A DNA stretch of 15,476 nucleotides from positions 1 to 15,476 of the forward strand of contig CAKUOX010000055.1 of assembly GCA_934670175.1 (NCBI GenBank). The letters run 5' to 3'. A program made the position numbers and the translations under genes. The notes below the pieces were generated by a model. The model did no database searches and was not told the DNA's origin. It saw nothing but the letters and a program-made list of their open reading frames with translations. The stretch comes from an uncultured Clostridia bacterium (lineage in GTDB: Bacteria > Bacillota > Clostridia > Christensenellales > Aristaeellaceae). Below are positions 1 to 6,144 of the stretch, one piece after another (the stretch's first letter is position 1; the number at the start of each line of letters is the position of its first letter).

Positions 1-568
1 CGCATGGGGAGCGTGGATTGAAATTGGACAGCACGGTCGGGCCGCAGAATTGGACGAAGTCGCTCCCCGCATGGGGAGCGTGGATTGAAATGCCCGTCTC
101 GGGATGATCGAAACCACGAACGGCGGCGGTCGCTCCCCGCATGGGGAGCGTGGATTGAAATAAGGATTCGATTGGCATGCTGCGCCGCGTGCCGGGCGTC
201 GCTCCCCGCAGGGGGCGCGGGGATTGAAATTATCAACGCGCAGGTTGATATCCAAATGAAAAAGTCGCTCCCCGCACGGGGAGCGTGGATTGAAATTGTC
301 TTTGTCCACACCCGCCGCGATTAAATCATTGTCGCTCCCCGCACGGGGAGCGTGGATTGAAATATGCCCGGCACGGCCTTTAATTCGCCCAACGCCGTCG
401 CTCCCCGCACGGGGAGCGTGGATTGAAATTGCGCCAATGACCGTCTGATAGGTCTGCGCGATCTCGTCGCTCCCCGCACGGGGAGCGACGATTGAAATCA
501 AATTCTTTTTTGATTTTTTGTCCGATGGGCATGTCGTTCCCCACACGGGGAGCAACTGGGATTGAAAT
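1..568 (+). CRISPR. Type I-C-like CRISPR array, distal (trailer) end
   Basis: Eight complete repeats plus a partial one at the left edge. The 33-base unit begins GTCGCTCCCC and ends GTGGATTGAAAT, with a GCTCCCC/GGGGAGC stem, as in type I-C (Cas5d-processed) arrays. Repeats lie at 1-24 (partial), 59-91, 129-161, 198-230, 264-296, 331-363, 397-429, 466-498 and 533-568; the eight spacers are 33-37 bases. The ATTGAAAT end marks the 3' side, so the array reads on the + strand and the leader is off the left edge. The three left repeats carry CATGGGG in the loop region and the distal ones CACGGGG. The 198-230 copy has three substitutions, the 466-498 copy two, and the last copy several changes plus a three-base insertion, as expected for a terminal repeat. 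No cas genes are in the window. Confidence 0.97.
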
Positions 569-804
569 ACACGATGCTGTGCCGATGCGTTCATCGTAGC
601 CTGCACCTGCCGCATGGCATCGTCAAAGCCCGCATAGACCTTGACGCTCGCATCTGCCAGCTTCTGGGCGGCTTGGGACGCCATATCAAACCCGGCCTTA
701 ACATCTGCAAGGCTTGCTTTTGCTTTCTCTTCTATGCCGCCCAGCTTACTTTGTAGGCCGCTGTCATCGCCGTCAATCTTGATTTTTACGCTGTTTTCGG
801 CCAT
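569..804 (-). pseudogene. Phage tape measure protein, N-terminal fragment cut by the CRISPR array
   Basis: From an ATG at 804, preceded by AAAGGA, the - strand encodes MAENSVKIKIDGDDSGLQSK followed by an Ala/Lys/Gln-rich helix and then FDDAMRQVQATMNASA. This is the usual opening of Firmicutes phage tail tape measure proteins, which set tail length and normally run to several hundred or over a thousand residues. Recognisable similarity ends around codon 75 and the degenerate final CRISPR repeat begins at codon 79. The reading frame stays open through the whole array to the left edge, but those codons are repeat and spacer translation. The gene follows gp15, as in Gp15-type siphophages. I infer that the rest of the gene was lost. 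An assembly join is the main alternative. Confidence 0.82.
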
Positions 805-831
805 TTTCTCACATTTCCTTTCAAATGGGGC

Positions 832-860
832 TTGACAATACGTATTATACGTGTTATAAT
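832..860 (+). promoter_or_regulatory. hicAB promoter
   Basis: TTGACA (832-837) and TATAAT (855-860) are separated by 17 bases, a perfect sigma-70/sigma-A consensus. It lies 23 bases before the hicA ATG, which has AGGAGG at 870-875. It fires away from the tape measure start at 804. Confidence 0.93.
840..852. promoter_or_regulatory. Candidate HicB operator palindrome inside the promoter spacer
   Basis: ACGTAT-T-ATACGT is a perfect 13-base palindrome between the -35 and -10 boxes; ATACGT is also repeated directly at 838-843 and 847-852. HicB antitoxins with a ribbon-helix-helix C-terminus autorepress their operons by binding such sites. The role here is inferred from position and symmetry only. 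Confidence 0.6.
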
Positions 861-883
861 ATAATTGTCAGGAGGGAAACGCT

Positions 884-1069
884 ATGACGATGAGCGGTAA
901 AGAGATGGTCAAGCTGCTGCTAGCCAACGGATGGACGATCGACCGCATAAACGGCAGTCACCACATCATGGTCAAGGGCAGTAAAACCATCACGGTTCCC
1001 GTTCACGGGAACTAGTCCATGAAAACCGGACTTCTCAACGCTATCCTGAAACAGGCGGGTTTGAAATAA
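884..1069 (+). pseudogene. hicA: HicA mRNA interferase toxin interrupted by an in-frame amber codon
   Basis: The ATG at 884 follows AGGAGGG with good spacing. The first 43 codons contain MSGKEMVKLLLANGW, DRINGSHHIM with the conserved histidine, and ITVPVHGN, as in HicA family double-stranded-RNA-binding-fold toxins. A TAG at 1013-1015 stands where the family usually has Lys or another polar residue after HGN. The same frame then continues SMKTGLLNAILKQAGLK to TAA, which is the normal HicA C-terminal helix. A one-base change would restore a standard ~61-residue toxin. The product without the last helix is probably inactive. Amber suppression or recoding is possible, but nothing here proves it. 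The partner hicB is intact 37 bases downstream. Confidence 0.88.
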
Positions 1070-1077
1070 CCCGCCTG
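1052..1077 (+). other. Perfect hairpin spanning the hicA stop codon
   Basis: CAGGCGGGTT (1052-1061) and AACCCGCCTG (1068-1077) form a perfect 10-base stem with a 6-base loop. It covers the last hicA codons and lies 16 bases before the hicB ribosome binding site (GGAGGT, from 1094). No T-run follows, so it is not a standard terminator. It could set relative hicA/hicB expression or mRNA stability. Confidence 0.6.
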
Positions 1078-1106
1078 CCCCTGACAAATAAATTGGAGGT
1101 GTTCCC

Positions 1107-1490
1107 ATGTATAAGGCATATCCTGCAATCTTCCACGCAGAGGACGGCGGATTCTGGGTGGAGTTCCCCGATCTGCCCGGCTGCGTTACGGAAGGAGACA
1201 GCATCGCGGAAGCGGTTGCGGAGGCTTCCTCTGCATTGGGCGGTTTTCTGTGCTCGATGATGGATCGCAACCTTGAATTGCCCGCGCCGTCCGATTTGCG
1301 CGCCATTACGACGGAAGGCGATGATTTCGCGTCTATCGTGATCGCCGATCCGCTCGCATTCCAGAAGCGCACGAGAGCGGTCAAGAAAACGCTGACGATT
1401 CCGGAATGGCTCAACGAAGCCGCCGAAGCGCGCCACATTAATTTCTCCGCCGTGCTTCAGCAGGCGCTCATCAACCAGCTGCAGCTTTAG
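1107..1490 (+). CDS. hicB: HicB antitoxin with C-terminal ribbon-helix-helix domain
   Basis: The 127-residue protein starts MYKAYPAIFHAEDGGFWVEF and continues PDLPGCVTEGDS, the partially degraded RNase H-like fold of HicB that binds and masks HicA. Residues ~88-127 (KRTRAVKKTLTIPEWLNEAA onward) look like a ribbon-helix-helix DNA-binding domain, which would allow autorepression at the palindromic promoter upstream. TGGAGGTG sits 6-13 bases before the ATG. The stop TAG shares bases with the stop of the convergent gp15 gene (1487-1489). The reading frame is undamaged although hicA carries a nonsense codon, as expected if the antitoxin outlives its toxin or if HicA is still made in small amounts. 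Confidence 0.93.
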   Translation: MYKAYPAIFHAEDGGFWVEFPDLPGCVTEGDSIAEAVAEASSALGGFLCSMMDRNLELPAPSDLRAITTEGDDFASIVIADPLAFQKRTRAVKKTLTIPEWLNEAAEARHINFSAVLQQALINQLQL

Positions 1491-2083
1491 CAATTATAAA
1501 AAATATCCTTCAGCTCCGCTTCGTTGGCGTCATCGTTCGCGGTGCGCACGATGGGCAGCGCGAAGCGCCGCGCCTGCTTGCGCAGCTCCTTATCGTCGCC
1601 GGTATAGCCGCGAATCTCCATCAGTTTGAGGATGTAGTGACTGCCGGATAATGCGCGGAAATACTGCAGAAACATCCACCAATGAAACGGCTTGCCGCGC
1701 CTGTAGCTCAGGTCAACGCCGAACTGCTTCTGGATCGCCAGAATGATGTAATTCAGGTCGTAGTCGAAGGAATAGGTCTGCGCGCGGCTGCCGTCACCTT
1801 CTCCGACAGGTGCTTCCGGATAGCCGCGCGAGAATTCGGTGATTGCTTTCAGCACGTCCGCAACCTGCGCGTCGATCAGGCGGCCGAATACTGCCGTCTC
1901 AATTTGCATGATGATCGTGGCGTTGTGCAGCGCATGCTCGGGCGTGCTCGGATGCAGGATGATTTCGCGCAGATCATTGAGGACGCCGATCCACACCCGA
2001 TAATCGACGTTTATATCAAAATCAACACCCCCGACCGTGAGCCTGGTCGGGGGTGCGTCCTGCGCCAGATTTGGGCGCAGCAT
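1487..2083 (-). CDS. Phage Gp15-family tail protein (probable tail assembly chaperone)
   Basis: The 198-residue protein fits the bacteriophage Gp15 family by its N-terminal pattern (TVGGVDFDINVDYRVWIGVL), a central FDYDLNYIILAIQKQFGVDL, and the conserved HWWMFLQYFRALSGS segment near residues 133-148. In Gp15-type phages this gene lies between the major tail protein and the tape measure protein and is thought to help tail assembly. Here it follows the major tail gene after three bases, and the tape measure start lies ~680 bases on, beyond hicAB. No separate gp14-like gene is visible. Its TAA overlaps the hicB TAG, so hicAB abuts it exactly. Confidence 0.85.
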   Translation of the reverse strand: MLRPNLAQDAPPTRLTVGGVDFDINVDYRVWIGVLNDLREIILHPSTPEHALHNATIIMQIETAVFGRLIDAQVADVLKAITEFSRGYPEAPVGEGDGSRAQTYSFDYDLNYIILAIQKQFGVDLSYRRGKPFHWWMFLQYFRALSGSHYILKLMEIRGYTGDDKELRKQARRFALPIVRTANDDANEAELKDIFYNC

Positions 2084-2086
2084 GGC

Positions 2087-2578
2087 TTAGGCAGCCGTCG
2101 CGGTAAAGCTGGGCGTGCCGGAAGTGATGGTATAGGTGCCCTTTTCGATGTCGCCGCCAAACTTCAGCGTGAAGTTCAGTTTGCGGTCAACGGTGTTCAG
2201 CTCGCCAAATACGATGGTCGTTTTCTTGATCTGCCATGCGTCCTTGTCGGTGCCGCCGAAGCAGATCAGCGTGGGCACATAGGCCGCGGAACCGACCGGC
2301 AGGCTCTTGTACAGCTCGTACAGAAAATCAAACGCCGGATCGCCCTCATAGGTCGCGCATTCCAGCGGCAGTTCGGGCTGGTACTTGGTGATTTCCTCGA
2401 CCGGCGCTTCATAGGCGATAAAGTCCAGCGTTTCGGTCTGCGGATTGGGATTAAGTGCAAAAATCGTGGAAAGCTCGACGCGCTTCCAGCTCGGCGTCCA
2501 GTCGCCGGAGCCGTTCAGCGTCTTGGACACGTCGATAAACACGGGCGTCTGGTGCTTTTCAAGGCGGGTCGTTGCCAT
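2087..2578 (-). CDS. Phage major tail (tube) protein
   Basis: The 163-residue protein starts MATTRLEKHQTPVFIDVS and has a beta-rich composition. It contains YEAPVEEITKYQPELPLECA, a FDFLYELYKSLPVG segment, and a C-terminal FGELNTVDRKLNFTLKFGGD region, resembling siphophage tail tube proteins of Gp15-type modules. AAAGGATG lies just before the start. It follows the tail-completion genes and precedes gp15, the expected place for the tube subunit that polymerises around the tape measure protein. The family call rests on pattern and gene order, not on a hallmark motif. Confidence 0.75.
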   Translation of the reverse strand: MATTRLEKHQTPVFIDVSKTLNGSGDWTPSWKRVELSTIFALNPNPQTETLDFIAYEAPVEEITKYQPELPLECATYEGDPAFDFLYELYKSLPVGSAAYVPTLICFGGTDKDAWQIKKTTIVFGELNTVDRKLNFTLKFGGDIEKGTYTITSGTPSFTATAA

Positions 2579-2584
2579 AGTTCA

Positions 2585-3028
2585 TCATCCTTTCAGTTTC
2601 ATATATTCGATGGCGAAGGGGATCATATACTTCGCCCTGTTCTGGTCGGTGGCGGCTACATAACCGGTGCGGTCATCCAGCACTTCAATGCTTTCGGCCG
2701 CGCAGCCGTCCGGGAATTGCGGGAAATTGCCCGCGTTGTTCTGCCGCTGCACCCATTGCACGATGCTGTCGATATCCTCCATCATATCCACGTTGCCGGG
2801 GTCGTTCTCGGCGAACGTGGCAGGTAGATACCGAATCAAGTCAAAGGCGTAGCGCCTGCGCTGCATGCCTGAAATGTAATCCTCAAGCAGCATATCGCCG
2901 GAGGTAGCGATTACCGTATCGCCGTCGTCCGTGCCGCTGAAATTAAAAAACAGACGGGTGATGGACGCACAGCCCGCGAACCATTCCCACAGCGCGGCGT
3001 GGATGCTTTCGGCCTGTAAATTAGCCAT
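2585..3028 (-). CDS. Phage tail completion/terminator-like minor capsid protein
   Basis: The 147-residue protein MANLQAESIHAALWEWFAGC continues with FFNFSGTDDGDTVIATSGD and the segment DLIRYLPATFAENDPGNVDM. This resembles the third of the three small minor capsid proteins (Minor_capsid_3 type) found between the coat and major tail genes in Firmicutes phages, which probably caps the tail tube at the head-tail junction. Its ATG overlaps the stop of the preceding gene by eight bases, indicating translational coupling, and it ends six bases before the major tail gene. Confidence 0.65.
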   Translation of the reverse strand: MANLQAESIHAALWEWFAGCASITRLFFNFSGTDDGDTVIATSGDMLLEDYISGMQRRRYAFDLIRYLPATFAENDPGNVDMMEDIDSIVQWVQRQNNAGNFPQFPDGCAAESIEVLDDRTGYVAATDQNRAKYMIPFAIEYMKLKG

Positions 3029-3383
3029 TGAGCTTCAACCTCCCTTGATTGACGTATGCCTGCATGGACGAAATCAGCTTCGGCTTTTGCGTAGGCTCTG
3101 CGGCCTTGTCCCATTGCGCGGAGGCCTTGGGGTGCTGCCCCCTGTAAAAGCGAAAACTCGTGCCGTTGTATTGGTAATTTGCATACGGCACAGTGTGCTC
3201 GATCTGCTTGGGCGTAATGCTTACGGTATCCTTCAGCACGCCTTCGCGCATCGGCACATATGGCTCATACAGCCGGTGCCATTCAACGGCGGCAAACGTC
3301 CAAAAACCAGCGTCGTTCATGATTCGGTCGTGCAGCTGTCTTGCGTTGATGTTCACGCTCTCGATTTCAAGGCGGATATTCAC
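3021..3383 (-). CDS. Phage Minor_capsid_2-like head-tail joining protein
   Basis: The 120-residue protein starts at a GTG (MNIRLEIESVNINARQLHDR). It contains YEPYVPMREGVLKDTVSI followed by TVPYANYQYNGTSFRF, the 'PYVPMxxGxL ... PYAxxQYxG' pattern of the small minor capsid/neck proteins (Minor_capsid_2, HK97 gp10-like). Such proteins form part of the head-tail connector or tail completion ring. It is tightly packed between the two neighbouring connector genes and overlaps the next start. The start codon is uncertain: only a weak GGAGCG precedes the GTG. Confidence 0.72.
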   Translation of the reverse strand: MNIRLEIESVNINARQLHDRIMNDAGFWTFAAVEWHRLYEPYVPMREGVLKDTVSITPKQIEHTVPYANYQYNGTSFRFYRGQHPKASAQWDKAAEPTQKPKLISSMQAYVNQGRLKLNG

Positions 3384-3389
3384 ACCGCA

Positions 3390-3743
3390 TCACGCTCCGA
3401 TCGCCGCATAGTGCGGCATGGGCGCACCGTATGCGTTGTTTTTCACGCGCTGCACGCGAAACGCGGGCTTGCCGGCGAGGCACAGCGCGTCGCGCAGGCG
3501 GGAGACCTCGATGTCGCTGCCGGCGGAAACGTCGGAATCGCCCAAAATAAGCAGGTCGCCGACGGACGGCGCCTGCTGCGTATGGGGAATCCTGCATGTG
3601 GTTTCCACGGTGTGGGTCAGCGCATTGTCTACCAGCGTGCGCACATCCGCCATGCGCCAGCTGCAGCCGGTAAGCGTGTAGCGGACATAGGTATTGCTTT
3701 CCCTGTGCAGCAGGGTAACGGTATGCTTGCCGAATGGGATCAT
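3390..3743 (-). CDS. Phage head closure-like minor capsid protein
   Basis: The 117-residue protein starts MIPFGKHTVTLLHRESNTYV and has a beta-rich body. It includes PSVGDLLILGDSDVSAGSDI and ends in a basic tail with KNNAYGAPMPHYAAIGA. Position and size match the Minor_capsid_1 or head-closure (stopper) protein that plugs the head after DNA packaging. Its ATG overlaps the TAA of the preceding gene (TAATG), which couples translation. Identification rests mainly on gene order: coat, adaptor, this gene, then the joining and completion proteins. Confidence 0.6.
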   Translation of the reverse strand: MIPFGKHTVTLLHRESNTYVRYTLTGCSWRMADVRTLVDNALTHTVETTCRIPHTQQAPSVGDLLILGDSDVSAGSDIEVSRLRDALCLAGKPAFRVQRVKNNAYGAPMPHYAAIGA

Positions 3744-4057
3744 TACAATCGCCTCGCTCTCGGGATCGCGCCGCCGATCAGCCCCGCGTTGAGCAGATAC
3801 GCATAGGCGACGGGCGAAATGCTGGCCTGCGTGTACAGCGCGTTTCGGCTGCCCGCTTCCATGTAGCTCACGCTCATGCCGTCATTGCTCATGGAGGCGA
3901 CCCCTTCCGGGATCACCTCCTGCGGGTTCGCAAGCTCGTACTGCATCTGCGCGTCCACGGCTGCGTCAAACGCTTCCTCCTGCGCGCGTGTGGACGGCGC
4001 GCGGGGGTAGATGTACGCGCTCAGGCGCTCGCGCACATGGTCTTCATTGATCGCCAT
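3743..4057 (-). CDS. Phage head-tail adaptor (gp6-like) protein
   Basis: The 104-residue protein MAINEDHVRERLSAYIYPRA has a helical, Ala/Glu-rich middle and ends in a small basic tail. It lies directly after the major capsid gene, where siphophages encode the DNA-packaging adaptor that docks under the portal. I see no diagnostic motif, so the call is from position, length and predicted helix content. The gap to the capsid gene is four bases and it overlaps the next gene's start. Confidence 0.55.
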   Translation of the reverse strand: MAINEDHVRERLSAYIYPRAPSTRAQEEAFDAAVDAQMQYELANPQEVIPEGVASMSNDGMSVSYMEAGSRNALYTQASISPVAYAYLLNAGLIGGAIPRARRL

Positions 4058-4061
4058 GCCC

Positions 4062-5180
4062 TTAGCCCATCACGCGCACGGCGAGCTCGGGGTAGATGGT
4101 CTTGTAGCCGTAAAGCACATCCATCGAATAGATGCTGCGCTTGTGCTGCTGGTCGTAGCCCTTGGTCACGCGCAGGGAAATGCCGTTGTAGTTGGTGACA
4201 TAGCTCTGCACGCCCTGACCATCGGGGTTGATCAGCGGGCGGGTGACATAGGCAAAGGCCATCGGGCAGAATACCAGGTTCGCCGCATGGCTGGCCGCGA
4301 TGGTCACGTTGGTGGCGGTCGTACCGGCCTTTTTCAGCGCCGGATAAATCTTGATATTGGCAATGGCGTTGCTGGACGCGGCGGCGCTGTCCTCGGTAAC
4401 GACATAGTTGCCGCCAAGAATGGTCAGCACATCGCCCTTTTTCAGGCTGCCGGTCAGGCTGGTGCCGGTAATGCCGATCGTGGTGGAACCGGCCGCGGTG
4501 GAAGCGGTCAGCTTCACGGCCTCGGCGGCGGTAATGCCGGAAGCGTGCTGCTTCACGCCCTGCGCCATGTAGTTGTCGATGCCGAACACGCGGCCAATGC
4601 TGCCCTCGCGCAGCGCGGCGGTCGTGCCGGACTTCTCGGCGTTTACCAGCGCCGGAATCTGGGTGAACTTTGCGTCGGCCTCGGGCGACCATACGCCCAC
4701 GCGGCCCGTGGTGGGCGCCTTGTTGATGTTGAGCATCTTTCGCGCATCCGCAAAGGCGGCGAGGCTGTCCGGCGTCGTACCGGCGGTGCCGACGGCGTAC
4801 GGAATATCCGCGTACAGCGCGAGGCCGTCCGAATTGATCTTTTCGGCCAGCGCCACGGCGGCAGGCTCGATGAAAATGCGGTTGAGGTCGGAAATGTTCA
4901 CGGCGGTCTCAATCGCGGAGGCCTTCGCGTCCACGGTGGCCAGCTTGTCCAGCTTGACCAGCACGGAATCCTCCTTCATGTCCTGATAGCTGATGCCTGC
5001 GGATTCGTCAAATTCCTTGGCCTCAAGGGAAACGGGCTTGCGCACCTGAATGGTATCGCCGAGATCGGAGAAGGTCTCGGAAAAATCGCGGTGGCACAGG
5101 TTCGGGAAAACGAGGTTTTCAATCAGACGGGGCAGCGCTGCGCGCGCGATGGTCTGAAGCGTGATAAAAGTATTAGCCAA
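4062..5180 (-). CDS. Phage major capsid protein, P22 coat-like
   Basis: The opening MANTFITLQTIARAALPRLI followed by ENLVFPNLCHRDFSETFSDL is the signature start of P22 coat (gene 5) type capsid proteins. DTIQVRKP and the central KGDVLTILGG segment (insertion-domain region) also fit, and the protein ends with ELAVRVMG. At ~372 residues it is slightly shorter than P22 coat, normal for Firmicutes relatives. I chose the TTG at 5180 because family members begin MANT; a TTG two codons upstream (5186) is the alternative. AAAGG precedes both. It follows the scaffold gene after 14 bases, so scaffold and coat are co-expressed for prohead assembly. A long ORF on the opposite strand is a GC-driven shadow. 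Confidence 0.9.
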   Translation of the reverse strand: MANTFITLQTIARAALPRLIENLVFPNLCHRDFSETFSDLGDTIQVRKPVSLEAKEFDESAGISYQDMKEDSVLVKLDKLATVDAKASAIETAVNISDLNRIFIEPAAVALAEKINSDGLALYADIPYAVGTAGTTPDSLAAFADARKMLNINKAPTTGRVGVWSPEADAKFTQIPALVNAEKSGTTAALREGSIGRVFGIDNYMAQGVKQHASGITAAEAVKLTASTAAGSTTIGITGTSLTGSLKKGDVLTILGGNYVVTEDSAAASSNAIANIKIYPALKKAGTTATNVTIAASHAANLVFCPMAFAYVTRPLINPDGQGVQSYVTNYNGISLRVTKGYDQQHKRSIYSMDVLYGYKTIYPELAVRVMG

Positions 5181-5194
5181 AATCAATCATCCTT

Positions 5195-5818
5195 TCACTT
5201 CTTGCCGGGCGTGTAAGTCGCGGCGTAGTAATCCGCGTCGGACATCCGGCTGTAGTCGTTGTTGCTGCTGTTGCGCAGGGATACGCCGCTGGCGCGCAGG
5301 CGCTCGTTCACGCCCTCCTGCACGGCCTCGCGGAACACCTTTTCCACCGCGTCAATGCTGGCGTTGCAGCTGTCCGCGTCGGTGTAGGTCAGGATCGCTT
5401 CCAGCCCGCGCGGAAGGCCCTTCTGGGCGAGCGTATCAATGGCGGCGGCGCGAAGCTCGCGGCGGGTGATCTCCGCCTCACGCGCGGCGATGGCGGCCTC
5501 ACGATCCTTTGCGGCCTGCTCGGCGCGCTGGCGCTCATGCTCAAGGCGCTGATCCTCCGTCATTTTCGCGAGCTTTTCGGCCTCGCTGCGGCCCTCGTTG
5601 CGCGCGGTCTCAATGCGCTTGGCCTCGTCACGCTTGTAGCGGCTCAGACGGTTCGCAATCGCCGTGTCAAGCTCTTCCTGCGTGAACATGCGCGGCTGCT
5701 GTGCGGGTTCCTGAGACGGCTCCTGAGCAGCAGCATCGGGTTCAGCACCGGGTTCGGCGGCAGGCTCCGCGAACAGCTGAAGGTTCATTTTGAAGGGGTC
5801 GTTCGTATATTCTCTCAT
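5195..5818 (-). CDS. Phage capsid scaffold protein (DUF4355-like)
   Basis: From the ATG at 5818, preceded by GGAAAGGA, the protein runs MREYTNDPFKMNLQLFAEPA. MNLQLFAE is a very common start of Firmicutes phage scaffold and coat proteins. A Pro/Glu/Ala-rich stretch follows, then FTQEELDTAIANRLSRYKRD and a long charged coiled coil with many Glu, Arg and Ala (residues ~65-140), typical of scaffolds that guide coat assembly and then leave. The C-terminal region has SMDA/YYAATYTPGKK-like features with a basic end. The open frame extends about 50 codons upstream, but that part is the structured repeat at 5887-5963 and has no ribosome binding site, so I exclude it. Confidence 0.85.
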   Translation of the reverse strand: MREYTNDPFKMNLQLFAEPAAEPGAEPDAAAQEPSQEPAQQPRMFTQEELDTAIANRLSRYKRDEAKRIETARNEGRSEAEKLAKMTEDQRLEHERQRAEQAAKDREAAIAAREAEITRRELRAAAIDTLAQKGLPRGLEAILTYTDADSCNASIDAVEKVFREAVQEGVNERLRASGVSLRNSSNNDYSRMSDADYYAATYTPGKK

Positions 5819-5886
5819 GGTATTTTCCTTTCCGTTTACCGCCCGTCGGCAATTTACGCACCGGAAATCCTGCGCCTGCGGCGCAA

Positions 5887-5963
5887 TTTCCGGCAGCGCC
5901 GGACTGGAATCCGCAGGATTCGTCCGGGCTGGTCGCCACGCTTTGCGGGGCGACTGCTGCTCC
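5887..5963 (-). repeat. Structured dispersed repeat, copy A
   Basis: On the - strand: GCAGC, then AGTCGCC, a short loop, GGCGACCAGCCCGG, a second hairpin (GAATCC/GGATTC inside GGAC/GTCC), and a closing GCGCTGCCGGAAA. The ends GCAGC (5956-5960) and GCTGC (5893-5897) can pair, giving a three-way-junction-like fold of about 75 bases. Copies B, C and D share the GCAGTCGC...GCGACCAG core. Confidence 0.75.
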
Positions 5964-5999
5964 ATCAATTACCCGTGATGTTCGGGGTCGTGTATGGGG

Positions 6000-6044
6000 T
6001 CTGTCGCCGCGTCTGGTCGGGACGGCGGCGACTGCTTCAAACGC
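6000..6044 (-). repeat. Structured dispersed repeat, copy B (short form)
   Basis: On the - strand, TTTGAAGCAGTCGCCGCC leads into a perfect 8-base stem (6025-6032 with 6003-6010). The stem loop contains CGACCAG. The second hairpin and GCTGCCGGAAA tail of copies A and C are missing. Its TTGAAGCAGTCGC lead-in matches copy D at the window's right end. Confidence 0.65.
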
Positions 6045-6067
6045 ACCGAAACCGGCGCACAGCGCCG

Positions 6068-6135
6068 TTTCCGGCAGCGCCGCCCGCTATGGGCGGGCTG
6101 GTCGCGCTTGCCGAAGGCAGTAGCGCGACTGCTGT
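6068..6135 (-). repeat. Structured dispersed repeat, copy C
   Basis: On the - strand: CAGCAGTCGCGC, a TGCC/GGCA inner hairpin, GCGCGACCAGCCCG, a GCCCGC/GCGGGC hairpin, then GGCGCTGCCGGAAA. Stem 6101-6107 with 6123-6129 is perfect. The hairpin bodies differ from copy A by compensating changes, while the flanks (GCAGTCGC, GCGACCAGCCCG, GGCGCTGCCGGAAA) are conserved, which argues for a maintained RNA or DNA structure. Confidence 0.75.
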
Positions 6136-6144
6136 ATATGCAAA

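Noticed and set aside
85..324. + strand ORF across the CRISPR array
   Set aside because: It is translation of repeats (SLPAWGAWIEI-type peptides), a well-known artefact.
430..465. Spacer 7 as a self-targeting match to gp15
   Set aside because: A 13-base identity (ATAGGTCTGCGCG, also at 1772-1784) does not extend on either side; a match of this size is expected by chance at roughly the ten-percent level for all spacers against this window.
1682..2827. 381-codon + strand ORF opposite gp15 and tail genes
   Set aside because: It is antisense to a coherent set of phage genes, has no ribosome binding site and low-complexity GC-driven composition.
4021..4692. 223-codon - strand ORF inside the capsid gene in another frame
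   Set aside because: Arg/His-rich shadow with no start signal of its own.
4011..5216. 401-codon + strand ORF opposite the major capsid gene
   Set aside because: It mirrors the capsid codons, is rich in Gly/Arg/His, and the capsid identity on the other strand is clear.
5819..5968. Upstream extension of the scaffold protein from an ATG at 5968
   Set aside because: The extra ~50 codons lie in the structured repeat copy A; the ATG at 5818 has a ribosome binding site and precedes the canonical MNLQLFAE start.
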